NCBI GenBank assembly: GCA_964521575.1
Contig: CAZFSR010000010.1
Location: 1-64,000 of the forward strand
DNA: 64,000 nt
Direction of reading: 5' to 3'
Source of the DNA: 79-D21 sp964521575
Lineage (GTDB): Bacteria; Synergistota; Synergistia; Synergistales; 79-D21
The first letter of the stretch is position 1; each line of letters begins with the position of its first letter. The notes under the pieces are model-generated. The model was given only the letters and a program-made list of their open reading frames with translations, searched no databases and had not been told where the DNA came from. Both the position numbers and the translations under genes were made by a program. Positions 48,065 to 56,351 of this stretch are shown one piece after another.

Positions 48065-49372
48065 CTAGTGTTTCCTTTCATGAAAGGCGTGGGGTAGTTT
48101 CCCGCTCAGCGAGGTGATTTCCTCCCCCAGGATCGTGATTCGTTCCCTCAACTTGAAAACGCAGTCCGTCACTTCTCCTTCTCCTCTCACCACGTCTTCC
48201 GCAAGAGCCCGGCAAGAGGGTCGGCCGCAGGCCCCGCAATCGATGTGCGGCAGTTCCGAGTAAACCGCCTGCATCGTCTTCAATTTTTTCATTGCCTCGT
48301 CAAGGGTGTCGGCCAGGGAAGGGCGTGGTCGTGGCTGGATCGGCTGTTCGAGTGCCCAGACCCCTGTATCGTAAAGGGCGGACAGCTCGGCGGTTACGCT
48401 TTCCGTGACGTTCCATTCGACGGGTTGGTGGGAAAGTCTCAGTTCGGACAGGAAACGGGATTCGGCATTCCCGATTCCTCCGATGCACCCAAGGTCACAG
48501 ACCCGGCACTCCACGAAATCGACTCCTTTCAACCTTCCCAGCTCCAAATCGTGCAGTAGATCAATCGTGTTCCGGAGTCCAGAGACGGCCATGGTCGTAA
48601 GGGGTTTTCCCGAGAAGGCCTTGACATGGCGGCTCTCCCCTCCGCGCAGAGCCCAGGCCAGCCAACGGCTTCCAACCGGATCCGTGACGGTTCCGTCCAC
48701 TTTCGGGCCTGCGGCAAGGACATCGCGGGCCAGTCGCTTGACCGAAACGACATGATCCATCGTGCTTCTGCCCCTTCCGACGGGACCACGGACCAGCATC
48801 ACCTTTGCGCTGCATGGGGTCACGAGGATCACCCCCTCATTGGAACCACTTTGCCGGCGCCAGAGTAGAGTGCCGGTTTCAAGGGGGTTTTCCGTTCTGA
48901 CAAGCCTGTGAAGCAGCTCGGGAAACCGGACCTGGATCAACCGGACAACCGCGGGACAATAGACCGAGATCAGCGGGAGGCTTTCCTTCGAAGCCTCCTC
49001 CACCTGTCTTGCCGTTGCGAAAGCGGCGAGGTCGAATGCCTTGGCGGCCTGGTCGAAAAGATCCCTCATCTCGAGAGAGGCTAGCGCTTTCCTGACCAGG
49101 CCCGGGCTCCAATAATGGGAAAACTGGGCGCAGAAGGTGGGGTCGGCCATGAGCACGACCGGTCCGTGGCTCCGGATGAGATCCCAGTCGTCCTCGTCAA
49201 GGGCAAGCGCCTTTTCCCTGCAGGTTCGCAGGCACTCCCCGCAGTCTATGCAAAGATCAGACAGGATCTTGACCCTTCCGTCGACCACCCTCAGTGCCTC
49301 GGTAGGACAGGACTTTATACAGTTCACGCAGCCTTTGCAGCTGCCTTCCAGAATTTTGATCCCCGTTTCCAT
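48065..49372 (-). CDS. [FeFe]-hydrogenase-like iron-sulfur protein, probably sensory
   Basis: 435 residues. Two ferredoxin-type [4Fe-4S] sites (C12, C15, C18, C22 and C41, C44, C47, C51). Next comes a hydrogenase large-subunit-like domain whose H-cluster cysteines seem kept: C139 (VYCPAV), C187 (TPCSAK), C292 and C296 (VCDLGCIGG). A third site at C379, C382, C387 and C404 (DCGACGRPSC) resembles the PF04060 FeS domain. Two proton-path residues of catalytic enzymes are replaced: the Cys before the first ligand is Tyr138, and the Glu after PCxAK is not present (PCSAKVML). This favours a sensor or electron-transfer role over H2 turnover. Middle gene of a five-gene block. Confidence 0.85.
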   Translation of the reverse strand: METGIKILEGSCKGCVNCIKSCPTEALRVVDGRVKILSDLCIDCGECLRTCREKALALDEDDWDLIRSHGPVVLMADPTFCAQFSHYWSPGLVRKALASLEMRDLFDQAAKAFDLAAFATARQVEEASKESLPLISVYCPAVVRLIQVRFPELLHRLVRTENPLETGTLLWRRQSGSNEGVILVTPCSAKVMLVRGPVGRGRSTMDHVVSVKRLARDVLAAGPKVDGTVTDPVGSRWLAWALRGGESRHVKAFSGKPLTTMAVSGLRNTIDLLHDLELGRLKGVDFVECRVCDLGCIGGIGNAESRFLSELRLSHQPVEWNVTESVTAELSALYDTGVWALEQPIQPRPRPSLADTLDEAMKKLKTMQAVYSELPHIDCGACGRPSCRALAEDVVRGEGEVTDCVFKLRERITILGEEITSLSGKLPHAFHERKH

Positions 49373-49376
49373 GGCC

Positions 49377-49823
49377 CTACCCCCTGTTTCCCTCCCCTTG
49401 ATGGAAGAACACCGTCGCAGTCAGCGTCGTCCCCTCACCGATCCGAGAATCGATCTGCAGGCAATCAGAATTGCGCTTGATGTTCGGCAACCCCATTCCG
49501 GCCCCAAACCCCATCTCCCTCACTCGATCGGACGCGGTTGAAAACCCTTCCCGCATCGCCAGGTCGAGATCCGGAATTCCCGGTCCCTGGTCTTTTGCCT
49601 CGATCGTCAGTTTTTCGGGTGTGATGGTTGCCCGGAGGATGCCTCCACCCGAATGGATCACGAGGTTCATCTCGGCTTCGTAAGTGATGACCGAAGCCCG
49701 GCGTGATATCGGGGAAGGCACTCCAAGCATGATCAGCGTTTCCTTGATTTGGTTGGAAGCCTCCCCTGCGGCGAGGAAATCGTCGCCTCTTACCGTGAAC
49801 TCGACCTCGTAGTGGCTGTCCAC
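49377..49823 (-). CDS. GHKL ATPase, RsbW/anti-sigma-like
   Basis: 148-residue stand-alone HATPase_c domain. N-box area ASVITYEAEMNLVIHSGGG, G1-box KDQGPGIPDLDLAM, G2-box MGFGAGMGLPNIKRNSD, ending GEGTTLTATVFF. There is no His-phosphotransfer domain, so it matches serine kinase / anti-sigma ATPases rather than a complete histidine kinase. GTG start at 49823, 3 bp from the stop of the gene upstream. Context suggests it couples the iron-sulfur protein to a regulatory target. Confidence 0.85.
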   Translation of the reverse strand: MDSHYEVEFTVRGDDFLAAGEASNQIKETLIMLGVPSPISRRASVITYEAEMNLVIHSGGGILRATITPEKLTIEAKDQGPGIPDLDLAMREGFSTASDRVREMGFGAGMGLPNIKRNSDCLQIDSRIGEGTTLTATVFFHQGEGNRG

Positions 49824-49826
49824 ACG

Positions 49827-50192
49827 CTATGCCTCCCGGGCGGGGATGACACATGGCGACAGACCGGCCTTGTAGAGCAGGCCGCAGGTTTCGTACATGC
49901 TCATCGATGAAACCAGCAGGGGCATCCCGAACTTTTTCGCCATCGCGATGGCTTCTTCCTGGGGCCTTTTCCCCCTGACAAACAGCACCGCCGGGATATC
50001 CATCATCTGAGCCGTGCGGACAATCTGCACGTTAGTCAACCCCGTCAGCAGGAGCGTTCCCGGCCACGCAAAAGCCAATACGTCGCTCATCAGGTCCGAT
50101 GCATAGGCTTTTTCGACTTCCACCGTTTCGAGCAGGTCTTCCCCGTGGAGGACTTCCGCCCCGATACAGGACACGATCTCCTTCAGCTTCAA
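49827..50192 (-). CDS. DRTGG domain protein A
   Basis: 121-residue protein with a DRTGG-type domain: IGAEVLHGEDLLETVEVEKA, YASDLMSDVLAFAWPGTLL, TGLTNVQIVRTAQMMDIPAV, then FVRGKRPQEEAIAMA and MPLLVSSMSMYETCGLLYKA. First gene of the block, so the promoter should lie in 50193-50322 on the minus strand. A related protein is encoded two genes downstream. Ligand unknown. Confidence 0.82.
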   Translation of the reverse strand: MKLKEIVSCIGAEVLHGEDLLETVEVEKAYASDLMSDVLAFAWPGTLLLTGLTNVQIVRTAQMMDIPAVLFVRGKRPQEEAIAMAKKFGMPLLVSSMSMYETCGLLYKAGLSPCVIPAREA

Positions 50193-50248
50193 GAATCCCG
50201 ACCTCCCCTATCCTTGTCATCATGGTCGTTACCTGTGATAAAAATAAC

Positions 50249-50262
50249 ATATCGGCCAATAT
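50249..50262. promoter_or_regulatory. Near-palindromic site between divergent genes
   Basis: ATATCGGCCAATAT is a 14-bp palindrome with one mismatched pair, midway between the DRTGG/hydrogenase-like block and the sodium:solute symporter. Possible operator for one or both. Confidence 0.4.
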
Positions 50263-50322
50263 CCGTCATGACGCCCCTTGTCGCCTCGGGGGAAGCCGGC
50301 TGAAGAGAGCAGGGTGAAAGCG

Positions 50323-51711
50323 ATGTTTGCTTTCGGAACAGGAGTCTTGATCGTCCTCCTTGCCTTTGTCATCCTCGGGACTCTGTCCGCGGGTGGAATC
50401 CGTTCCGCTTCGGACTACGCTCTCGCGGGCCGGCAGGCCGGACCTCTGGAAGTCAGTGGAATTCTCCTCGGAGCCCTCGTCGGAGGAGCCAGCACGGTCG
50501 GAACCGTAGAGATGGCTTACCGCTGGGGGCTGTCCGCCTGGTGGTTCACACTGGGGGGAGGAATCGGTTGCCTGATCCTCGGGCTCTGGTTTGCCGGCCC
50601 TCTGCGCCGGACCGAACTTTCCACGATCCCCGAGCTTCTCGAAAAGCAATACGGGCGAGGAACCGGCGTGATCGCGCTGGCCGCCTCGACACTCGGGACC
50701 TTCATCTCGGTTGTGGCCCAGTTTCTTGCGGCCCTGGCCATGCTCCAGGGAATCTGGCCTCTTTCCGAATCAGCCGCCGCGGCCGGTGTGGCGCTGGCCA
50801 TTCTGGGATTTATCCTGCTTGGCGGCCTGAAGAGCTACGGTGTTCTAGGGAAGGCCAAGATCGCTTTCCTTTACCTGGTTCTCGTCTGTTGTGCAGGCGT
50901 TTCCGCCTTGAAGGGAGCAACACCGGCTGCACTCTGGGGCTCGTTGCCCTTTCATCCCTGGTTCAACCTTTTCGGCCGCGGTCCTGTCCTGGACTTGAAC
51001 GCGGGGCTGTCTCTCATCGTCGGCGTGATGACCACACAGATCTACGTTCAGGCCGTATTCGCCGCTTCCAGCGAACACACGGCCTGTAAAGGAGCCCTTC
51101 TCTCGGCATTATTGATGCCTCCCCTAGGGCTCCTCGCCATCTGGGTCGGCCTGGACATGCGAGTCCGCCAGCCCGGACTGGTCGCTTCACAGGTCCTTCC
51201 TCGTTTCATCTCGCAAAATTTCCCCCCGCTCCTTGCGGGGTGCCTGTGGAGCGGAATCGCCATTACGATCATCGGAACCGCGGCCGGGCTATGCCTAGGC
51301 ATCGCCACCAATTTGGCCCGGGACCTTCCTTTCGTTCTAGGACGGGTCAAACCATCGGACCGAGTGCTTCTTGCGCTCAACCGCACGACCCTTGTCGTGC
51401 TGGTCTTCGCCGCGGCCCTATTGGCATACCTGGCGCCGGGCTCACTGATTCTTTCCTGGAGCTATCTCAGCATGGGGCTTCGCGGAGCCGGGACGTTCCT
51501 CCCTTTCGCGGCTGCCCTGCTCTGTCCCGGGCGGCTCATGCCACGCTGGGCGTTCCTTTCTTCCCTGTCAGGCCTTGTGATCGCGCTCTTCTGGCCCATG
51601 ACCGGACTACCGGGCGATCCTCTGCTTTCCGGGCTTTTCATTTCGGCTTTATGCTGTGCCGTCGGCTGGAAAAAGAAAGGGACGGGCCGAAATTGGCCGT
51701 CCCTCTCGTGA
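50323..51711 (+). CDS. Sodium:solute symporter, SSS family
   Basis: 462-residue, roughly 12-helix transporter. Family signs: SASDYALAGRQAGPLEVSG after the first helix, GALVGGASTVGTVEMAYRWG, LSTIPELLEKQYGRGTG and LLGGLKSYGVLGKAKIAFLY. The substrate group (proline, pantothenate, sugar, organic acid) cannot be read from sequence. ATG 50323 with AGGGTG before it is preferred to earlier in-frame codons. Diverges from the DRTGG/hydrogenase-like block. The end is 21 bp from the convergent adenosine-specific kinase gene. Confidence 0.86.
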   Translation: MFAFGTGVLIVLLAFVILGTLSAGGIRSASDYALAGRQAGPLEVSGILLGALVGGASTVGTVEMAYRWGLSAWWFTLGGGIGCLILGLWFAGPLRRTELSTIPELLEKQYGRGTGVIALAASTLGTFISVVAQFLAALAMLQGIWPLSESAAAAGVALAILGFILLGGLKSYGVLGKAKIAFLYLVLVCCAGVSALKGATPAALWGSLPFHPWFNLFGRGPVLDLNAGLSLIVGVMTTQIYVQAVFAASSEHTACKGALLSALLMPPLGLLAIWVGLDMRVRQPGLVASQVLPRFISQNFPPLLAGCLWSGIAITIIGTAAGLCLGIATNLARDLPFVLGRVKPSDRVLLALNRTTLVVLVFAAALLAYLAPGSLILSWSYLSMGLRGAGTFLPFAAALLCPGRLMPRWAFLSSLSGLVIALFWPMTGLPGDPLLSGLFISALCCAVGWKKKGTGRNWPSLS

Positions 51712-51732
51712 ATTGCCGCTTCTCTCGTTATT

Positions 51733-52230
51733 TTAGCGCTTGTACCCGATGATCTTCCGGAGCAGGTTCTTGCGGGCCGTTACATGGTCTTCTCCCTCAA
51801 CCCCCCTTGAAGGGAATCCGTCCACGACACCTGCAATCCCGCGTCCCTGCCCTGTTTCGAAAATCAGGACTTCCAACGGGTTTGCCGTTGCCGCGAAAAT
51901 CCCGCAAACCTCCTGGACCCGTTTGATTCGATCGAGCACGTTGATCGGGTATCCGTTACGGATCAGGACAACGAAGGCATGTCCCGCCGAGAGGATCTCC
52001 GCATTCCGGACTGCTGCAGCGACAAGATCTTCCGCGTTCCCGTCGCGGCGGATAAGGCAAGGCTCGGAAGCCTCGCAGAAAGCGATCCCGAACTGGAGGC
52101 CCGGCGAGGACGTAACAAGGGCCTCGAACAAGTCCTCAACCGTTTTGATGAAATGGCTCTGCCCCAGTATGATGTTGCACTCCTCCGGTATTTCCATTTT
52201 GACGACTTCCCATTTCTTGATTTCCGGCAT
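51733..52230 (-). CDS. Adenosine-specific kinase family protein
   Basis: 165-residue protein of the adenosine-specific kinase family (PF04008). Recognised by EIPEECNIILGQSHFIKTVED, FGIAFCEASEPCLIRRDGN, AGHAFVVLIRNGYPINVLDR, and FAATANPLEVLIFETGQGRGI followed by GVVDG. The family is small and widespread in archaea and thermophiles; its true cellular reaction is poorly characterised. ATG 52230 has GGGGAGGTG before it. Same strand as the HAD gene, 19 bp downstream of it. Confidence 0.9.
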   Translation of the reverse strand: MPEIKKWEVVKMEIPEECNIILGQSHFIKTVEDLFEALVTSSPGLQFGIAFCEASEPCLIRRDGNAEDLVAAAVRNAEILSAGHAFVVLIRNGYPINVLDRIKRVQEVCGIFAATANPLEVLIFETGQGRGIAGVVDGFPSRGVEGEDHVTARKNLLRKIIGYKR

Positions 52231-52249
52231 TTCGGCACCTCCCCTGGTT

Positions 52250-53116
52250 TCAGGCGGTTAGAGTCCCAAGGTGCAGGGGACGTCCCCTCCTGTATGTCGA
52301 TCCCGTCCATTCGTTAAAGGAACCCGTTCCGGAGTTTTCCAGAAAGCGGCAAAGCTCGAGAAAACCCATGCATGACGCCGGAGGCAGGACTAGATGGGCA
52401 GCGGCGAGAACCTCCTCAGGTGCATCCCGGAAAGTGACCGCCAAATCGGCCTCCCTGAGAAGGTCCAGGTCGTTCAGGTGATCGCCCGCTGCCACGATCA
52501 GGTCGAACTTCAGCCCTGATTCCTGGCAAAAGGCCTTCAACGCTGCGCCTTTCGAAACGCCGGAGGGGAGAATATCCAGGAATCCTTCCCCTGCAAGGGT
52601 TGCTTCGACCTCCGCCCCCATGACGGCCCTGATCCTTTCCCTCAACATCCTGGCCTCGAAGGGATCTCCGTAGTAGATGATCCGGTAGGGATCATGGGAA
52701 AGCCTCGGTACTGTCAGTACAGGCCTGACGCCAACGCCGAGGTTCGTGAAGAATTCCCGGGTGACCGAGTCATCGGGCCTGCAGGTGACTTCTTCGTCAC
52801 CGTAAGCCTGCACAAGAAGCGGAGAGTTCCAGCCGAGCGAAAGGATCTTGTCGGCAACACGGCTCGGGATTCTCCACTCCTTGAAAGGAGGCTTGCCGGT
52901 CCCCTCCTGAATGATCCTGGCTCCATCGTAGACGATTGCGGGCAAATCGGACCCGATCGCCTCGGCAAAGGGTTTTGCCGAGGCCCAAATCCTCCCTGTG
53001 GCGATCATGAAGTGCCATCCTTCCCCGCGCAGTCTTCCGCAGGCTTCCACGACCGGACTTGGGACGCGGTTTCCCGATGTGAGCGTTCCGTCGATGTCCG
53101 TTACGAGCAGCTTCAT
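52250..53116 (-). CDS. HAD-superfamily phosphatase, Cof type
   Basis: 288-residue Cof-like HAD hydrolase that acts on small phosphorylated metabolites. Motif I VTDIDGTL with the nucleophile D7 and acid D9, FMIATGR (motif II), Lys in SGVSKGAALK and the metal-binding AAGDHLNDLDLL. C2-type cap in between. ATG at 53116 follows AAAGGAGTGG. The last 35 residues (SCMGFLELCRFLENS onward) are a tail of unknown function. Diverges from livK. Confidence 0.92.
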   Translation of the reverse strand: MKLLVTDIDGTLTSGNRVPSPVVEACGRLRGEGWHFMIATGRIWASAKPFAEAIGSDLPAIVYDGARIIQEGTGKPPFKEWRIPSRVADKILSLGWNSPLLVQAYGDEEVTCRPDDSVTREFFTNLGVGVRPVLTVPRLSHDPYRIIYYGDPFEARMLRERIRAVMGAEVEATLAGEGFLDILPSGVSKGAALKAFCQESGLKFDLIVAAGDHLNDLDLLREADLAVTFRDAPEEVLAAAHLVLPPASCMGFLELCRFLENSGTGSFNEWTGSTYRRGRPLHLGTLTA

Positions 53117-53249
53117 TTCTTGCCACTCCTTTCTCCCTAACTCCCATTTTACCAGCCGGGACAATCCGATGAACCCCCCGCCAGACAGGGTTTATGATAG
53201 AATCGAAAAGCGTCGAAAGGCTCCAAAAATTCAATGGAGGTGGTTGGTT

Positions 53250-54404
53250 TTGAGGAAACTGGGTCTGCTGTTGGTCGCTTTTGCGCTCGCGATCGTGTTC
53301 GCCGGTTCGGCTATGGCCGCCAACACGATCAAGGTCGGCTATCTTGCCGCCTTGACAGGCGACTGGGCCGCCTATGGACAGACGGAACTGAACTCCGCGA
53401 AGCTTGCCGTTGACGAAATCAACGCAAAGGGCGGGGTTCTCGGCAAGAAGCTGGAGCTCGTTCCCTACGATTTCCGCACCCGCCCTGAGGATGCGGTCAA
53501 CGCCTTCCGGCGAATGGCGGAAAATGACAAGGTCGTTGCGGTCATCGGTGCCAATGGAAGCGGAATCAACATTGCAACGGCACCCCTTTCCACGAAGTAC
53601 AAGATTCCCCAGATCGGCACCGTTTCCACGAACCTGAACGTCACGGTTACCCCCGAAGGCAAGCTGAATCCCTACATGTTCCGCATCTGCTTCACCGACC
53701 CCTACCAGGGACAGGTTATCGCCTTCTTTACTGCCAAGAACCTCAAGAAAATGAAGGCTGCCGTCCTTTACGACGTCGGTAGCGACTATTCCCAGGGGCT
53801 CCGTGATTTCTTCATGCAGTCCTACAAGAAACTTGGCGGAACCATCGTGGCCGACCAGGGCTTCCGCGCCGGAACCGACGTCGACTTCCGCGCCCAGCTG
53901 ACCACGATTCGCGACAGCAAGGCCGATGTTCTCGTCCTCCCCAACATGGGCAAGGAAATGGCCCTGATCATGAAACAGGCACGCGAGCTGGGAATGAAGG
54001 ACATCGTTTTCATCGGCGGCGACGGTTACGGCGACTTCATGTGGGAGATCGCGGGTCCTTCCATGGAGGGTAGCTACTGGATCAACCATGTCGATCCTGC
54101 CGACCCTGCCATGAAGCCTTTCTTCGAATCCTACAAGAAGAAGTACAACGACGAGTGCAAGGAGTTCGTCAATGGCGTTCTCGCCTATGACTCCGTCTAT
54201 TGGCTGGCTGACGCGATCAAGCGGGCCGGCAAGGTTGACAGCACTGCCATCCGGGATGCCCTTGAGAAGACGAAGGATGTCAAGCTGCACCACGCCGTTA
54301 TGTCGACTGACCCCAAAACGCACAACCCAATGAACAAAACGGCTGTCGTCCTGATCGCCAAGAACGGCAAGGCGGTTTACTACACGAAGATCCAGCCGAA
54401 GTAA
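53250..54404 (+). CDS. livK: Branched-chain amino-acid ABC transporter binding protein
   Basis: Periplasmic binding protein of 384 residues. Signal peptide (RKLGLLLVAFALAIVFAGSA then MAANTIKVG), then YLAALTGDWAAYGQTELNSA, INAKGGVLGKKLELVPYD and typical ligand-pocket segments (ANGSGINIATAPLSTKYKIP). The TTG at 53250 is the start: GGAGGTGG lies 9 nt before. Reading further upstream crosses the divergent HAD gene. The first gene of livKHMGF. Ligand could be branched-chain or other amino acids; the family is broad. Confidence 0.95.
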   Translation: MRKLGLLLVAFALAIVFAGSAMAANTIKVGYLAALTGDWAAYGQTELNSAKLAVDEINAKGGVLGKKLELVPYDFRTRPEDAVNAFRRMAENDKVVAVIGANGSGINIATAPLSTKYKIPQIGTVSTNLNVTVTPEGKLNPYMFRICFTDPYQGQVIAFFTAKNLKKMKAAVLYDVGSDYSQGLRDFFMQSYKKLGGTIVADQGFRAGTDVDFRAQLTTIRDSKADVLVLPNMGKEMALIMKQARELGMKDIVFIGGDGYGDFMWEIAGPSMEGSYWINHVDPADPAMKPFFESYKKKYNDECKEFVNGVLAYDSVYWLADAIKRAGKVDSTAIRDALEKTKDVKLHHAVMSTDPKTHNPMNKTAVVLIAKNGKAVYYTKIQPK

Positions 54405-54430
54405 AAACCGGGAAAAGATACGGTCCGTTC

Positions 54431-54472
54431 GGCAGCGAGGCGGGCGCGGAGATCCGTAACCGCCTCGCTGCC
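54431..54472 (+). promoter_or_regulatory. Intergenic hairpin between livK and livH
   Basis: A 13-bp perfect stem (54431-54443 with 54460-54472) without a T-run. Such hairpins often stabilise the 3' end of the binding-protein message or cause partial termination, so livK is made in excess over the membrane parts. Confidence 0.55.
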
Positions 54473-54567
54473 GATTTACAAGCCGGTTCATGAAACCGGA
54501 AGGGGCGCAGGTCACCAGCAGAGCTTGGCATGAGCATCATCCCAAAGGCAAGAGAGGTGTTGTCCAC

Positions 54568-55449
54568 TTGGACACATTGATACAGCAGATCATTAACGGT
54601 CTTTCTCTCGGTTCCGTTTATGCACTGATAGCGGTCGGTTATTCGCTGGTCTACTCCATCCTCCTCTTCTCCAACTTTTCCCATGGGGGCTTCATTGTCA
54701 TCGGCGGGTACATCTGTTACTACACGCTTGCCGCCATGGGGAACAACATCTGGTTATCCGGTTTGACCGCGACGATCGGCGCAGGAGTCGTCGCCATCAT
54801 GGTGGAAAGGCTTGCCTACAAGCCCATCAGGGAAAGGACGAGCGTAACCCTTTACCTGCTGATCGCCTCAATGGGCATGAGCATCGTCATAGAGAACATC
54901 TTCGTCGTCACCGTCGGAGGTCGCTTCAGGGCTCTTCCGCCCGTCATCCCCACCGATCCCGTCAATTTCTTCGGAATGGCGACCACGAGCGCTTTCGACC
55001 TGATCTCCCTTGGGATGGCCATCTTCTTCCTCACCAGCCTGCAGCTTTTCCTTACAAAGACCAAATGGGGTTTGGCCATCCGTGCTGCTTCCTATGACCT
55101 CCGGACATCCGGGCTGATGGGCGTTAACGTCAATCGCCTCATTTCCATCGTTTTCTTCGTCGCGGGTTTTCTAGCGGCAGTGGGGGGCATTTTCCTTTCG
55201 GTCCGGTACACCCTTTACCCACAGCTGGGCTTCATCACGATCAAGGCTTTTGTCGCGGCCGTTATCGGCGGGCTTGGAAGCCTGCCCGGCGCCGTGCTGG
55301 GCAGCCTCATCCTGGGACTCGCCGAGATGCTCACGGCGGGATTCATCTCCAGCCAGTTACGTGACATCGTCGTGTTCGGCATGCTTATCCTGACCTTGCT
55401 CTGGAGGCCGTCCGGCTTGTTGGGCAAACAGGTCAGCGAGAAGGTTTAG
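54568..55449 (+). CDS. livH: Branched-chain amino-acid ABC permease LivH
   Basis: Membrane permease of 293 residues with about eight hydrophobic segments: INGLSLGSVYALIAVGYSLV, then FSNFSHGGFIVIGGYICYYT, and the conserved LGSLPGAVLGSLILGLAEML near the end. GVNVNRLISIVFFVAGFLAA is typical of LivH. TTG start at 54568 after GAGAGGTG; the longer frame to 54490 includes the liv hairpin region and is not used. Confidence 0.94.
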   Translation: MDTLIQQIINGLSLGSVYALIAVGYSLVYSILLFSNFSHGGFIVIGGYICYYTLAAMGNNIWLSGLTATIGAGVVAIMVERLAYKPIRERTSVTLYLLIASMGMSIVIENIFVVTVGGRFRALPPVIPTDPVNFFGMATTSAFDLISLGMAIFFLTSLQLFLTKTKWGLAIRAASYDLRTSGLMGVNVNRLISIVFFVAGFLAAVGGIFLSVRYTLYPQLGFITIKAFVAAVIGGLGSLPGAVLGSLILGLAEMLTAGFISSQLRDIVVFGMLILTLLWRPSGLLGKQVSEKV

Positions 55450-55460
55450 GGGGGATACCC

Positions 55461-56351
55461 ATGTCCGGATACGTTGAAGGGATCATCATCCTTCTGTTCA
55501 TCAACGGAATCGCAGCGATGGGGGTTTCGCTCCTCACCGGCTTCACCGGGATCTTCTCCCTGGGGCATGCAGGCTACATGGCCATCGGGGCCTACACGGC
55601 AGCCATCCTGACCGTACGTTACGGCATTCACTGGCTACCGGCCATCCTTGCCGGTGGAATCATCGCCATGGTCATCTCGTACCTGATCGGCGTCCCGACG
55701 CTGAAGCTCATGGGTGACTACTATGCCATCGCTTCCATTGGTCTAGGGGAAACCATCCGTCTCGCCCTGGAAAACGGAGGAAGTTTCACCCGCGGAGCTC
55801 GCGGATTCCCGGGAATCGACAATTTCACCACGTTGGGTGTTGCGGCCGTTTTCTTCCTGCTCATGGCCACCCTGATGTTCTTCCTGATCCGGAGCAATTT
55901 CGGGCGCGCGTTCAAAGCCTGTCGCGACGACTACGTCGCCGCCTCTCTGCTCGGTTTCAACACGGCCCGCTACCGTGTTTTGAGCCTTGCGATCTCCGGC
56001 TTCTACTGCGGCGTTGCGGGAGCCCTGATGGCCGGCTTCCTGACTTTCATCCAGCCTGTCATGTTCGACAGCGGGAAATCGACCGAACTCACGGCCGTTG
56101 TCGTGTTCGGAGGCCTGGGGTCGCTTAGTGGAAGCATCCTGGGAACCGCGGTCATCACGCTGGTTACCGAACTTTTCCGCCCGATTTCCCAGTACCGCAT
56201 GCTGATTTACGGGGCTGTCATGGTGATCATCATGGTCTCCCGTCCAGAGGGGATCATGGGACAGCACGAACTCGGACCCCGTTTGTTCAAGTCCCTTTTC
56301 ATGAAGAAGAAAGGCCCATCCAAAGCAGTCGAAGGGAGTGACGGTCTATGA
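55461..56351 (+). CDS. livM: Branched-chain amino-acid ABC permease LivM
   Basis: Second permease, 296 residues. Family pieces: FTGIFSLGHAGYMAIGAYTA, YLIGVPTLKLMGDYYAIASI, LGFNTARYRVLSLAISGFYCG and VVFGGLGSLSGSILGTAVI. Starts with ATG after AGGGGGGAT and overlaps livG by 4 bp. Confidence 0.95.
   Translation: MSGYVEGIIILLFINGIAAMGVSLLTGFTGIFSLGHAGYMAIGAYTAAILTVRYGIHWLPAILAGGIIAMVISYLIGVPTLKLMGDYYAIASIGLGETIRLALENGGSFTRGARGFPGIDNFTTLGVAAVFFLLMATLMFFLIRSNFGRAFKACRDDYVAASLLGFNTARYRVLSLAISGFYCGVAGALMAGFLTFIQPVMFDSGKSTELTAVVVFGGLGSLSGSILGTAVITLVTELFRPISQYRMLIYGAVMVIIMVSRPEGIMGQHELGPRLFKSLFMKKKGPSKAVEGSDGL

Noticed and set aside
48065..49372. Calling the gene an active H2-producing hydrogenase
   Set aside because: Proton-path residues are replaced and no maturation genes are in the window.
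52797..54515. 572-codon open frame antisense to livK and past the divergent HAD gene
   Set aside because: Crosses two gene starts in opposite directions and looks like reverse-complement translation of livK.
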